From Roseovarius nubinhibens ISM (GTDB taxonomy: Bacteria; Pseudomonadota; Alphaproteobacteria; Rhodobacterales; Rhodobacteraceae), in assembly GCF_000152625.1 (NCBI RefSeq), contig NZ_CH724156.1:3154602-3218601 (forward strand): a DNA stretch of 64,000 bases, written 5' to 3'. Under the pieces are notes generated by a model. That model saw only the letters and a program-made list of their open reading frames with translations. It was not told the DNA's origin and ran no database searches. A program made the translations under genes and the position numbers. Shown piece after piece: positions 41,701 to 51,160 of this stretch. Numbering within the stretch: the first letter of the stretch is position 1; every line of letters starts with the position of its first letter.

Positions 41701-42057
41701 GAAGCCCAGTTCGAGACGGGCTTCGTCGCTCATCATCTCCATGCCCCAGGGCGGCTCCCATGTCAGTTCGACATCCACCTGCTTGACCCCGGCCATCGGT
41801 TCGATCGCCTCGGCGACCCAGCCCGGCATCTCGCCCGCCACCGGACAGCCCGGAGCGGTCAGCGTCATGATGATCTTGACCGCGCTCTCGTCGTCGATGT
41901 CGATCGTGTAGATCAGGCCAAGGTCATAGATATTCACGGGAATTTCAGGGTCATAGACCGTGCGGCATGCTTCGACCACGCCGTCGTAGAGCGGGTGATC
42001 CGTCGAGGAGGGGGCGATCAGCGGAGCGCCTTCGAATGTTTGGGTGTTCTCGGTCAT
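41695..42057 (-). CDS. sufT: SufT/MIP18-family (DUF59) iron-sulfur assembly protein
   Basis: ATG 42057 gives 120 residues. The DUF59 domain includes ACRTVYDPEIPVNIYDLGLIYTIDI, and the conserved Cys lies in MTLTAPGCPVAGEMP, followed by ELTWEPPWGMEMMSDEARLELGF. SufT proteins help deliver Fe-S clusters to target enzymes under high demand. It is transcribed alone, with its own terminator. A longer frame reaching 42138 lacks family similarity upstream of 42057. Confidence 0.93.
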   Translation of the reverse strand: MTENTQTFEGAPLIAPSSTDHPLYDGVVEACRTVYDPEIPVNIYDLGLIYTIDIDDESAVKIIMTLTAPGCPVAGEMPGWVAEAIEPMAGVKQVDVELTWEPPWGMEMMSDEARLELGFM

Positions 42058-42252
42058 CAAGCCTATCCGGTCATGTATCCGAGCAATCATATAAGGATTA
42101 ACAGGGCCGAGGTCCAGAGGCGGTGACCTTTGCTCCATGGGCGGGTTTTTGCAGAAAATGACCCCTCTGCGACGGAATGCTGGCGCGAGACCGTATCAGG
42201 GCTGTAATCGGATGCGAGCCAGGGCCGCATCGAGCCTTGTGGAGAAAAAACA

Positions 42253-42681
42253 ATGAAACGATCGAGCACAGTACTGAGCCTTGCCGTGATGGCCACTTTG
42301 ATCGGGGGGGCGGTGCAGGCCGGCCCGTCGCGCCATGAGGATGACAAAGGCCGCGATGGCTATTCCCAGCGCAGCGAGCGCGGCGAGCAACGCGGCCAGT
42401 CGAAGAGCCGTCAGGTCACCGTCAAGAAGGTCACCGTGACCAAGGGCAATTCGGGCAAGGCCCATGCCAACAAGGGCCATTCGGCCAAGACCCATGGCAG
42501 CCAGCGCGCCCAGCGCCATGCCGTGGGGCAGCGGCTCGACCGGAACAAGGTGGTGGTGGTGAACAATTACCACAATCATGGCTTCAAGGCGCCGGGGCGT
42601 GACCGGGTCTATGTGCAGCAGGGCGATGCGATTTACCTCGCCGCCGCCGCGACGCTGGCGATTCTCGCCGTGATGAACTGA
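42253..42681 (+). CDS. Secreted basic protein, RcnB-like
   Basis: This 142-residue protein has a signal peptide (MKRSSTVLSLAVMATLIGGAVQA), a low-complexity basic and His/Lys/Ser-rich middle (about 25-90), and a C-terminal domain with LDRNKVVVVNNYHNHGF, PGRDRVYVQQGDAIYLAAAATLAILAV. The end resembles the RcnB periplasmic family, linked to nickel/cobalt homeostasis in E. coli, but the match is loose. GGAGAAAA precedes the ATG. The following small secreted protein gene starts within a few bases, so they are likely co-transcribed. Confidence 0.75.
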   Translation: MKRSSTVLSLAVMATLIGGAVQAGPSRHEDDKGRDGYSQRSERGEQRGQSKSRQVTVKKVTVTKGNSGKAHANKGHSAKTHGSQRAQRHAVGQRLDRNKVVVVNNYHNHGFKAPGRDRVYVQQGDAIYLAAAATLAILAVMN

Positions 42682-42692
42682 GGGGGCGGGTG

Positions 42693-42917
42693 ATGTCGGC
42701 CAAATGGATCGCGGTGGTTGGAGCGGCGGCGTTGGCCGTGACGTTGGGATCGGTGGTGATGACCGAACGGCAGGCGGCGGCGGAGAATATCACGCCGCAT
42801 CTGCCGGGCATCCCGCCGGTGTCGGTGCAGGATCTCGACAAGGATCTGGCCCGCAACGGGCCGGAGCCGCAGAAGATGTCGGTTCAGAGATCAGGACAGC
42901 AATCGGGCCGGGGCTAA
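42693..42917 (+). CDS. Small secreted or membrane-anchored protein
   Basis: ATG 42693 (or GTG 42690, directly upstream) gives 74 residues. A hydrophobic N-terminal segment (about 5-24) ends near a possible cleavage site (RQAAA-E). The remainder is short and polar (ENITPHLPGIPPVSVQDLDKDLARNG). I do not recognise it. It begins 11 bases after the RcnB-like gene and probably shares its message. It converges on the RimK fusion. Confidence 0.65.
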   Translation: MSAKWIAVVGAAALAVTLGSVVMTERQAAAENITPHLPGIPPVSVQDLDKDLARNGPEPQKMSVQRSGQQSGRG

Positions 42918-42939
42918 CCCCCGACCCGGTGTTTTCAGA

Positions 42940-44352
42940 TCAATCCTGAGAGGCGGTGCCCTTGCGGCGTCGGATCGGGGCCGGGCGCACCTGGCCTTCG
43001 ATCGCCTCATAGAGCTTGCCCACGATATTCTTGGCGGTGGATTTCTCGATCCCCTCAAAGCCCGGCGACGAGTTCACCTCGAGCACTTTGGGCCCGGCGC
43101 TCGACCGCAGGAGATCGACCCCGGCCATGTTGAGGTTGAAGGCGCGGGCGGCGCGCAGGGCGGTGTCCCGCTCTTCCTTGGTGATGCGCACCGATTTGGC
43201 GGTGCCGCCACGGTGCAGGTTGGAGCGGAAATCGCCATCCGCCCCGGTGCGTTTCATCGAGGCCACCACCTTGCCCGCGATCACCAGACAGCGGATGTCT
43301 TCGCCGGCGGCCTCCTTGACAAAATCCTGCACGAGAAAGTTCGCCTTGAGCCCGCGGAAGGCGTCGATGACGCTCTCGGCGGCCTTTTTGGTTTCGGCCA
43401 GAACCACGCCCTTGCCCTGGGTCGATTCCAGAAGCTTCACGATGAGCGGCGCGGTGCCCACCAGCCCGATGATGTTATGGGTGTCGCGGGGGCTTGCGGC
43501 GAAGGCGGTGTTGGGCATGCCGATCTTGGCGCGGGCCATGATCTGATGGGCGTAGAGCTTGTCCCGGCTGGCGGTGATGCCGGCCGAGCCGTTGACGCAA
43601 TAGGTGCCGATGGTTTCGAACTGGCGCACGATGGCGGCGCCATAGGGGGTGATCGAGGCGCCGATGCGCGGGATCACCGCGTCGAACCGGGGCAGGCGCT
43701 TGCCGTCGTAATGGACCTCGGGGGCCATGGCGTTGATCGCCATATAGCAGCGCGTGGTGTCGATCACCTCGACCGTATGGCCGCGTTTCTCGCCCTCTTC
43801 GACAAGCCGGCGGGTCGAGTAATTGTCCTCGCGCGACAAGACCGCCACGCGCAGGGCGCGTTCGGGCGCCGCATGGCGCATCCGGGCGGAATGGTAGACG
43901 TCATAGCTCAGCTCGGGCTGCATGAAACGGTCGGTGGCGACAATGGAGATGTGATCCTTGAGCGCCTGACGGCCCAGGAGCATCCGCGAATTCATCGTGG
44001 CGCGGTTCGTGAGCGTGATCTCGATCGGCCAGCTTTCGCCCGCCACGTTCATCGGCGTCTGGATCACATAGCGGTTTTCCTTCTCGCCATTGGAGGAGGT
44101 GACATCGCGCCGGTCGATGATCGTGGCCGAGCAGGGGATCACCAGATCCTCGCGCCCCGGAATCGGGTGCAGGGTAAAGCGCACCTTGGGCTTGCTCTGC
44201 GGGCCGAAGGTTTCGATGTCGAACGCATGCAGCGCCGAGGTGCGCGCGCCGGTATCGACCTTGGCGCGGATCGCGGGCACGCCCAGACCGGGTAACGAAA
44301 TCCATTCCTCCCAGCCGAATTGCAGCTGTTGCGGGGTGTCGTCATCGGTCAT
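42940..44352 (-). CDS. RimK-type glutamate ligase fused to an RimK-associated protease domain
   Basis: ATG 44352 gives 470 residues. The N-terminal part (about 1-160; LPGLGVPAIRAKVDTGARTSALHAF, NSRMLLGRQAL) matches the retroviral-protease-like ATP-dependent zinc protease family (RimB/PF05618). The C-terminal part (about 175-455) is an ATP-grasp ligase with RVAVLSREDNYSTRRL, PLIVKLLESTQGKGVVLAETKK and GVDLLRSSAGPKVLEVNSSPGFEGIE. RimK adds glutamate to ribosomal protein S6 or makes poly-glutamate. The two activities are usually separate genes, so here they are physically joined. Confidence 0.9.
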   Translation of the reverse strand: MTDDDTPQQLQFGWEEWISLPGLGVPAIRAKVDTGARTSALHAFDIETFGPQSKPKVRFTLHPIPGREDLVIPCSATIIDRRDVTSSNGEKENRYVIQTPMNVAGESWPIEITLTNRATMNSRMLLGRQALKDHISIVATDRFMQPELSYDVYHSARMRHAAPERALRVAVLSREDNYSTRRLVEEGEKRGHTVEVIDTTRCYMAINAMAPEVHYDGKRLPRFDAVIPRIGASITPYGAAIVRQFETIGTYCVNGSAGITASRDKLYAHQIMARAKIGMPNTAFAASPRDTHNIIGLVGTAPLIVKLLESTQGKGVVLAETKKAAESVIDAFRGLKANFLVQDFVKEAAGEDIRCLVIAGKVVASMKRTGADGDFRSNLHRGGTAKSVRITKEERDTALRAARAFNLNMAGVDLLRSSAGPKVLEVNSSPGFEGIEKSTAKNIVGKLYEAIEGQVRPAPIRRRKGTASQD

Positions 44353-44458
44353 GGGATACTCCTTGGTACGTGCGTTTACTGGCGTCCCCCCATCATCGGG
44401 GATTCGCCGCGAGGTGCAACCAATGCCCCCGGAACGCCGTCCACACCAGTGGGAAAGA

Positions 44459-44737
44459 TCACTGGTTGATATCTTCGTCGATATAGCGCGTCTGGTCATT
44501 CGGAGCGCGGAACACCCGTCGCAGGATCATCCACGCAATCAATGACAAAATCGCAAAGATCGCCAAGGTTGGCGCAAGCCCCGGCGCCCATGGCAGCACC
44601 AGAAAGACGAGCGCCATGACCGCCGCCGCCGCCGCAAAGCCGAGGAAGAGAAACCCCGGCAGAAACACCTCGAGTACGGCCAGCGCGAGCCCGGCAGAGA
44701 GCCAGACCCACCAGATTGTCCAGAGCTGGCCCATCAT
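44459..44737 (-). CDS. NfeD-like membrane protein
   Basis: This 92-residue protein has three hydrophobic helices in the first 75 residues (WWVWLSAGLALAVLEVFLPGF, FAAAAAVMALVFLVLP, LAIFAILSLIAWMILRRVF). Its start overlaps the end of the SPFH gene by four bases. NfeD and SPFH proteins form membrane microdomain complexes. This is a short NfeD without the OB-fold domain. Function in the pair is scaffold-like. Confidence 0.85.
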   Translation of the reverse strand: MMGQLWTIWWVWLSAGLALAVLEVFLPGFLFLGFAAAAAVMALVFLVLPWAPGLAPTLAIFAILSLIAWMILRRVFRAPNDQTRYIDEDINQ

Positions 44738-45624
44738 GCGCCTCCCTTGAGCATCTTGAACGCGTCACCGAAGGCTTCGAGCGCCTGGGCGGGCAGCACG
44801 ATGGTCTGTTTGCCAGTGCCCGCGCCGAGCGCGTTGAGCGCCTCGACCTGTTTCAGCGCGACCTGATAGCGCGCGGCCTCCAACCCGTGATCGGCGATGG
44901 CCTTGGCCACCACCCCGGTGGCGAAGGCCTCAGCCTCGGCCTCGATCCGGCGGGCCTTGGCGCTTTGCTCGGCGGCGTAGAGTTCCGCATCGGCGTTGAG
45001 CTCGACCGCGCGTTTGCGGCCCTCGGCCTCGGTCACATGGGCGCGGCGGGCGCGTTCAGCGTTGAGCTGTTGCAGCATCGCGTCGCGGGTCGCCTGATCG
45101 AGATTGACGTCGAGGATCTCGGCCCGGGTGACTTCGATCCCCCAATTGTCGACGGCATCCTCGACCGTGGCCTTGATCGTCGAGATGAGCTGTGAGCGGT
45201 TCGACTGCACCTCGTCGAGATCCATCTTGCCGATCTCGGCCCGGACGATCCCGGCGACGGTGGTGGCGATGGCGGCATCGACGTCGCGGATGCGGTAGAC
45301 CGTCTTTTCCGGCTGCACGATGCGGTAGAAGACCGAGGTTTCCACCTGCACCAGCACGTTGTCGCGGGTGATGGCGTCCTGGCTCGCCGTCGGCAATTGC
45401 CGTTCTAGGATAGAAATCCGGTGCCGCACCACATCAAGGAAGGGCACGATGATGTTGATCCCCGGCCCAAGCACCGAGCGCAGCCGCCCGAAACGTTCGA
45501 CCACATGCTGTTCGGACTGCGGCACGATCTTGATGCCGCGGAAAATGATCACCACCACCAGCAGCGCCAGCAGCAGGTAGATCAGATTGGCAGAAAGGAA
45601 GTCGTTGAAAAAATCGGGGTCCAT
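44734..45624 (-). CDS. SPFH/Band 7 (stomatin-like) membrane protein
   Basis: This 296-residue protein has one N-terminal membrane helix (about 9-28) and an SPFH domain (QSEQHVVERFGRLRSVLGPGINIIVPFLDVV). DNVLVQVETSVFYRI, WGIEVTRAEILDVNLDQATRDAM and a long coiled region (about 185-255) rich in Ala and Glu follow. It is the QmcA/paraslipin type, forming large membrane-associated rings with NfeD. The NfeD gene overlaps its stop by ATGA. Confidence 0.93.
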   Translation of the reverse strand: MDPDFFNDFLSANLIYLLLALLVVVIIFRGIKIVPQSEQHVVERFGRLRSVLGPGINIIVPFLDVVRHRISILERQLPTASQDAITRDNVLVQVETSVFYRIVQPEKTVYRIRDVDAAIATTVAGIVRAEIGKMDLDEVQSNRSQLISTIKATVEDAVDNWGIEVTRAEILDVNLDQATRDAMLQQLNAERARRAHVTEAEGRKRAVELNADAELYAAEQSAKARRIEAEAEAFATGVVAKAIADHGLEAARYQVALKQVEALNALGAGTGKQTIVLPAQALEAFGDAFKMLKGGA

Positions 45625-45736
45625 GAAAACTCACCTGTGAAGAGAAGGGACGGGATCAGACTGCGGCAGGGCGGGCGGTTTTACAAGGCTGCGGTTTCGG
45701 CCTAAAGGGGGCGCAAACCTGTTTGAGGAACGACCC

Positions 45737-46867
45737 ATGACCCGCAGTTTCGGCTTTACGCTGTCCGCCACCGACGGGCGCGCCCGCACCGGCCGCATCG
45801 ACACGCCGCGCGGCGAGATCCGCACGCCTGCCTTCATGCCGGTGGGCACGGCGGCGACCGTCAAGGCGATGATGCCCGAGAATGTCCGCGCCACCGGGGC
45901 GGATATCTTGTTGGGCAACACCTATCATCTGATGCTGCGCCCCGGCTCGGACCGGGTGGCGCGGTTGGGCGGGCTGCACAAGTTCATGAACTGGGAGCGG
46001 CCCATTCTGACCGACAGTGGCGGGTTTCAGGTGATGAGCCTCGCCGGGCTGCGCAAGCTCACCGAGGAGGGCGTCAAGTTCAAGAGCCATATCGACGGCT
46101 CGGTCCATAACCTCACGCCGGAACGGTCGATGGAAATCCAGGCCGAGCTTGGCAGTGACATCGTCATGTGTTTCGACGAATGCCCGGCCTTGCCCGCCGA
46201 TGAAAAGCGCGTGGCCGAGAGCATGCGGCTCTCGATGCGCTGGGCGCAGCGGTCGCGCGACGCCTTTGGCGACCGGCCCGGTCATGCGCTCTTTGGCATC
46301 ATGCAGGGCGGGCTCAGCCCTGAGCTGCGCGAAGAAAGCGCCGAGGCGCTGCGCGGCATCGGCTTTGACGGCTATGCGATTGGCGGTCTCGCCGTGGGCG
46401 AGGGGCAGGAGGCGATGTTCGACGTGCTCGACTATGCGCCGGGGCTTCTGCCCGAGGATCAGCCGCGCTACCTCATGGGGGTGGGCAAGCCCGATGATCT
46501 CGTCGGTGGGGTCAAGCGCGGCGTCGATATGTTCGACTGTGTGCTGCCGTCGCGGTCGGGGCGGACGGGGCAGGCCTTTACCCGCCGGGGCGTCGTCAAC
46601 ATCAAGAACGCGCGCCATCAGGACGATCCGAGACCTCTTGACGAGAGCTGTGACTGCCCCTGCTGCCGCAACTATAGCCGCGCCTATCTGCATCATGTGA
46701 TGCGGGCCAAGGAAATCATCAGCTCGATGCTCATGACATGGCACAATCTGCATTATTATCAGGTGCTCATGTCCGAGATGCGGGAGGCGATTTCTGCAGG
46801 TCGGTTTGACACCTGGGAGGCCGGGTTTCACGCCGAGCGGGCGCAGGGCGATATCGAGCCGCTGTGA
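45737..46867 (+). CDS. tgt: tRNA-guanine transglycosylase
   Basis: This 376-residue TIM-barrel enzyme exchanges guanine 34 for the queuosine precursor preQ1 in tRNAs with GUN anticodons. [25 protein letters not shown]-type and [15 protein letters not shown] motifs and the zinc-binding end [18 protein letters not shown] are present. Length is normal. It is followed by a 456-base region holding a possible small peptide gene. Confidence 0.96.
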   Translation: MTRSFGFTLSATDGRARTGRIDTPRGEIRTPAFMPVGTAATVKAMMPENVRATGADILLGNTYHLMLRPGSDRVARLGGLHKFMNWERPILTDSGGFQVMSLAGLRKLTEEGVKFKSHIDGSVHNLTPERSMEIQAELGSDIVMCFDECPALPADEKRVAESMRLSMRWAQRSRDAFGDRPGHALFGIMQGGLSPELREESAEALRGIGFDGYAIGGLAVGEGQEAMFDVLDYAPGLLPEDQPRYLMGVGKPDDLVGGVKRGVDMFDCVLPSRSGRTGQAFTRRGVVNIKNARHQDDPRPLDESCDCPCCRNYSRAYLHHVMRAKEIISSMLMTWHNLHYYQVLMSEMREAISAGRFDTWEAGFHAERAQGDIEPL

Positions 46868-46974
46868 TCGCTCAGGGGCCGTCCGGCAGGGGCGGGCCGG
46901 AAAATTTCGCAAGAAATGGAACCATTTGCCCGCGCCGCGCATTCCCTATGCAGACCACATCTGGAGGGGAAGAT

Positions 46975-47043
46975 ATGCATTTCGCGGTATTCATGCAGGG
47001 TTGGATCATGGTGGCAATTGTCGCGGCAACGACGCTCGCCTGA
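46975..47043 (+). CDS. Possible 22-residue hydrophobic peptide
   Basis: ATG 46975 follows GGAGGGGA (46962-46969) at ideal spacing and opens a 22-codon frame ending in TGA at 47041-47043. The peptide (MHFAVFMQGWIMVAIVAATT...) is almost wholly hydrophobic, like a single membrane helix. A hairpin with a GCAA loop follows 30 bases later. A small membrane protein or a toxin-like peptide would look like this, but no family is recognised and it could be chance. Confidence 0.5.
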   Translation: MHFAVFMQGWIMVAIVAATTLA

Positions 47044-47072
47044 TCCGTGATCCGGGGCCTGATATTTACGGG

Positions 47073-47096
47073 AAAGCGTCGCGCAAGCGGCGCTTT
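47073..47096 (+). terminator. Hairpin after the small peptide frame
   Basis: AAAGCGTCGC (47073-47082) pairs with GCGGCGCTTT (47087-47096) with one wobble and a GCAA tetraloop. The T run is short, so termination may be partial. Confidence 0.6.
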
Positions 47097-47323
47097 CTTG
47101 CGTTTCGAGGGATGGGGAAGGGACGTCTTGGCGCGGTTTGGCCAAAACGACCTTGCCCCCTTTCGGCGCAGAGGCCATTGTGGGGCACAGGCGGTTGAAA
47201 GGGGGCGTGAGACCCCCCAGATGTAGCCGGTAAACGGAGAGGATCGGGGCTGCCGCCCAGCGGGGCCAGTATCCTCTTGCCAAGAATAGGGTGCCAATGA
47301 GCGCCCGAGACAAAGGATAGAGC
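47097..47323 (+). other. Upstream region of lon
   Basis: No gene is evident in this 227-base stretch. It contains a possible heat-shock promoter (listed separately). The lon start has only a modest ribosome site (AAAGGA). Confidence 0.5.
47195..47222 (+). promoter_or_regulatory. Candidate heat-shock (RpoH-like) promoter of lon
   Basis: TTGAAA (47195-47200) is followed after 14 bases by CCCCAGAT (47215-47222), close to the E. coli sigma-32 pattern TTGAAA and CCCCATnT. Lon is a classic heat-shock gene. The same bases can form a GGGGG/CCCCC hairpin, so the call is tentative. Confidence 0.35.
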
Positions 47324-49731
47324 ATGCAAGAGCCACTCAACGCTTCCTACCCGGTCCTGCCGCTGCGCGACATCGTGGTGTTTCCGCATATGATCGTGCC
47401 GCTGTTCGTGGGGCGTGAAAAATCCGTGCGGGCGCTGGAAGAGGTGATGCAGGACGACAAGCAAATTCTGCTGTCGAGCCAGATCGACCCGGCCGAGGAC
47501 GAACCCGATACCGATGGCATCTATGCCACCGGGGTGCTGGCCAATGTGCTGCAGCTGCTGAAACTGCCCGATGGCACCGTCAAGGTGCTCGTCGAAGGCG
47601 TGGCGCGGGTGCGGATCAAGGATTACCTTGAAAACGACGAATATTTCGAAGCCACCGCCGAGTATCTCACCGAGATGCCGGGCGATCCGGCGACGATCGA
47701 GGCGCTGCTGCGCACCGTGAATGACGAGTTCGCGCGCTATGCCAAGATCAAGAAGAACGTGCCCGAAGAGGCGCTGAGCGCGGTGTCGGAAGCCGAAGAG
47801 CCCGCCCGTCTCGCCGATCTCGTGGCCGGTCATCTGGGCATCGAAGTGGCGCAGAAGCAGGATCTTCTCGAGACCCTGTCGATCAGCGAGCGGCTTGAGA
47901 AAGTCTATGGTCTCATGCAGGGCGAGATGAGCGTTCTGCAGGTCGAGAAAAAGATCAAGACCCGCGTCAAGAGCCAGATGGAGCGCACGCAGCGGGAATA
48001 TTATCTGAATGAGCAGATGAAGGCCATTCAGAAGGAGCTTGGCGATGGCGAGGAGGGCGAAGGCGAAGTGGCCGAGCTCGAGGCGCGGATCTCCGAGACC
48101 AAGCTCAGCAAGGAAGCCCGCGAAAAGGCCGAGGCCGAGCTCAAGAAGCTCAAGAACATGAGCCCGATGAGCGCCGAGGCGACGGTTGTGCGCAACTATC
48201 TCGACTGGATGCTGTCGATCCCGTGGGGCGTCAAATCCCGCGTCAAGAAAGACCTGAGCCGCGCCGAGAGATCCTCGATGCCGATCACTACGGGCTCGAG
48301 AAGGTCAAGGAGCGGATCGTCGAATATCTCGCGGTGCAGCAGCGCTCGAAAAAGCTCAAGGGGCCGATCATGTGCCTTGTGGGCCCTCCGGGTGTGGGTA
48401 AGACCAGCCTCGGCAAATCCGTGGCCAAGGCGACGGGGCGCGAGTTCATCCGCATCAGCCTCGGCGGGGTGCGTGACGAAAGCGAGATCCGTGGCCACCG
48501 TCGGACCTATATCGGCTCGATGCCCGGCAAGATCATCCAGGCGCTGAAGAAGGCCAAGACCACCAACCCGCTCATCCTGCTCGACGAGATCGACAAGATG
48601 GGTCAGGATTTCCGTGGTGACCCGGCCTCGGCCATGCTCGAAGTGCTCGATCCGGAACAGAACGGCACCTTTGTCGACCATTACCTCGAGGTGGAATATG
48701 ACCTCTCGAACGTGATGTTCCTGACCACGGCCAACAGCTATAATATGCCCGGGCCGCTCTTGGACCGGATGGAGATCATCCCGCTGGCCGGCTATACCGA
48801 GGATGAAAAGCGCGAGATCGCCAAGCAGCATCTCATCGCCAAACAGGTCAAGAACCACGGGCTCAAGCCCAAGGAATTCAGCCTGCGTGACGATGCGCTG
48901 ACCGATGTCATCCGCCACTATACCCGCGAGGCGGGGGTGCGGAACCTCGAGCGCGAGCTGGCCAAGGTGGCGCGGAAAGCGGTGACCAAGATCGTCAAGA
49001 AAGAGGCCGAGCGCATCGAAGTGACGGCGGATAATCTCGACGATTTCCTCGGCGTGAAGAAGTACCGCTATGGTCTGGCCGAAGAGAAGGATCAGGTCGG
49101 TGTTGTCACCGGGCTGGCCTATACCTCGGTCGGTGGCGAGCTTCTCAACATTGAGGCGCTGCGTCTGCCGGGCAAGGGCCGGATGAAGACCACCGGCAAG
49201 CTTGGCGACGTGATGAAGGAATCGATCGACGCGGCCTCGAGCTATGTGCGCTCGATCAGCCCGCAGATCGGGGTCAAGCCGCCGAAGTTCGAGAAATGGG
49301 ACATCCACGTGCACGTGCCCGAGGGGGCGACGCCCAAGGACGGGCCGAGCGCGGGGCTTGCCATGGTGACCTCGATCGTTTCGGTGCTGACCGGCATTCC
49401 GGTGCGCAAGGACATCGCTATGACCGGCGAGGTGACGCTGCGCGGCAATGCGCTGGCCATTGGCGGGCTCAAGGAAAAGCTTCTCGCGGCGCTGCGGGGC
49501 GGCATCAAGACGGTGCTGATCCCGGAGGAGAACGAGAAGGATCTGGCCGATATTCCTGACAATGTGAAGGAAGGGCTGACGATCATTCCGGTGACCCATG
49601 TGTCCGAAGTGCTCAAACATGCGCTGGTCGAGGCGCCCGAGCCGGTGGAATGGGATGAGGCCGCCGAAGAGGCAGCCGCCGCCGAGGCGGCGCTCAAATC
49701 CTCGGGCGGGGCCGAAGCCACAGCCCATTGA
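47324..49731 (+). pseudogene. lon: Lon protease, interrupted by a one-base frameshift
   Basis: Together the two frames encode a full Lon: substrate-binding N domain (NASYPVLPLRDIVVFPHMIVPLFVGRE), coiled region, AAA+ domain with Walker [14 protein letters not shown], Walker [12 protein letters not shown], and the Ser-Lys protease domain with [10 protein letters not shown] and Lys in [14 protein letters not shown]. Reading frame is lost near 48266-48270. The first frame continues out of register to 48547, and the correct sequence resumes as [23 protein letters not shown] in another frame. Deletion of one G from a GAGGAG context explains it. Everything else is intact, so a sequencing error or very recent mutation is likely. 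Confidence 0.9.
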
Positions 49732-49750
49732 TCTGGGTGAAGAGTAACGG

Positions 49751-49780
49751 AAAGCCCCCTGATTTCAGGGGGCTTTTTGT
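49751..49780 (+). terminator. Terminator after lon
   Basis: AAAGCCCCCTGA (49751-49762) and TCAGGGGGCTTT (49765-49776) form a long perfect stem, followed by more T residues. Confidence 0.92.
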
Positions 49781-49784
49781 TTTG

Positions 49785-50771
49785 TCAAAGCCGACCCGCG
49801 AGCGCGGTGAGATCCGACAAGAGCCCTTCATACATCCGGCGTGCGGCGCGGATGCGGCGGTCTGGAAGGTTGCGGTTTTCCACCCGCAACAGCGCTTCGA
49901 CCCCGAGGAAGAAGGGCAGCAGGATCTCGGCCTCGAAGGGGCTTAGCTCGAAACTGGTCTTGAAAGCCTGCGCCAGCGCGGCATCGACGCCCATCCAGCG
50001 CGCGCCCGAGGGCAGGAGACCGCGCCGCCCGAGATGCATCAGGAACCGCGCCATATCCTTGTAGATCGGCAGCCGGTGACTGCCGCCAAAGTCGATGCCC
50101 GAGAGGTGCCGCGCGCTGCGCAAGAGATTGTCGGGATGGAAATCGCCGTGGATGATCGCGACGCGCCAGTTCTGACCTGAAATATGTTTCTCAAGCTGTT
50201 CCAGAATAACAAGAATTTCGTCCTCGAGAGCGCGTAGATCGGCAAAGGGCTGTTTCGCGGCGGCCTTGGCGGCGCGGGCGCGCCAGGGGCCGGGACGGGC
50301 GGCGCGGTCTGCCTCGCTGTCCCGCGTGGCATGGCGCAACCATTGGGCCGCCTCGCACAGCATCGGCAGCGCCTCGGGCCCCGGCATCTGCCGCGCCAGC
50401 GCAAACAGCGGCTGCCCCTCCGCCCGCGACACGATCAGCGCGCCTTGGGCGGCGTTATAATAGAGCGGCTCGGCCATGGTCAGCCGTCCGTCCCGCAGAT
50501 GCGGCCAGAGGCGGTTCATCTCTTCCCAGGTCTGATCAAGCCCGATGTCGACCGAGCCGGTGGAAAGTCGAAGAATGGCGTCCAGCCCATTGTATTTGCA
50601 ATGCAAAACCGCATAACGCCCGGGCACGTTGCGGATGATCTCGCCAAATTCGACAGCCGCGAGAACGGGATCGGCGGCGGCGATCGCTTCGAGCCGCGCC
50701 GAGACGTCCATGAGCGCCGCGATATCGCTGGCCAAATTGGGGGTCTGGTTTTTGGTTTGGGGTCCGGTCAT
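49785..50771 (-). CDS. Aminoglycoside phosphotransferase-fold kinase
   Basis: This 328-residue protein has the APH/choline-kinase fold. VAIIHGDFHPDNLLRSA contains the catalytic Asp and Asn, and LSGIDFGGSHRLPIYKDMARFLMHL supplies the metal-binding Asp. The N-terminal lobe is divergent. Family members phosphorylate small molecules such as choline, sugars, fructosamines or antibiotics. It is transcribed singly, divergent from xseB. No substrate can be given. Confidence 0.82.
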   Translation of the reverse strand: MTGPQTKNQTPNLASDIAALMDVSARLEAIAAADPVLAAVEFGEIIRNVPGRYAVLHCKYNGLDAILRLSTGSVDIGLDQTWEEMNRLWPHLRDGRLTMAEPLYYNAAQGALIVSRAEGQPLFALARQMPGPEALPMLCEAAQWLRHATRDSEADRAARPGPWRARAAKAAAKQPFADLRALEDEILVILEQLEKHISGQNWRVAIIHGDFHPDNLLRSARHLSGIDFGGSHRLPIYKDMARFLMHLGRRGLLPSGARWMGVDAALAQAFKTSFELSPFEAEILLPFFLGVEALLRVENRNLPDRRIRAARRMYEGLLSDLTALAGRL

Positions 50772-50915
50772 GGCGCAGCATCCCGCAGGGCGCGGTTGCG
50801 GTCAAGCTACGGTCGCGCGGGGCGCTTAGCGAATTGAACCCCGGCGCGGCTCTGGCTATGGTGCCGCGAACCCGCACGCGGGGCAGGAATCCTGCGTCTG
50901 GAAGAGGAGAGCGAG

Positions 50916-51158
50916 ATGAGCACAGCCGATGTCAATGAAATGAGCTTTGAAGACGCCATGCGCGAGCTTGAGGCCGTGGTCAACAAGCTCGAACGCGGCG
51001 ATGTGGCGCTCGAGGAATCGATCACCCTCTATGAGCGTGGCGCGCTTCTTAAAAAACGCTGTGAAAAGAAGCTCAAGGAAGCCGAAGAGAAGGTGGCCAC
51101 CATCACGCTCGACGGGCAGGGACAGCCCACCGGCACGACGCCCACCAAGGAAATGTGA
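50916..51158 (+). CDS. xseB: Exodeoxyribonuclease VII small subunit
   Basis: This 80-residue protein has the family core SFEDAMRELEAVVNKLERGDVALEESITLYERGALLKKRCEKKLKEAEEKV, a helical hairpin binding the large subunit XseA. The enzyme degrades single-stranded DNA in both directions. The ispA and dxs genes follow at once, the usual alphaproteobacterial order. AGAGGAGA precedes the ATG. Confidence 0.96.
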   Translation: MSTADVNEMSFEDAMRELEAVVNKLERGDVALEESITLYERGALLKKRCEKKLKEAEEKVATITLDGQGQPTGTTPTKEM

Positions 51159-51160
51159 CC

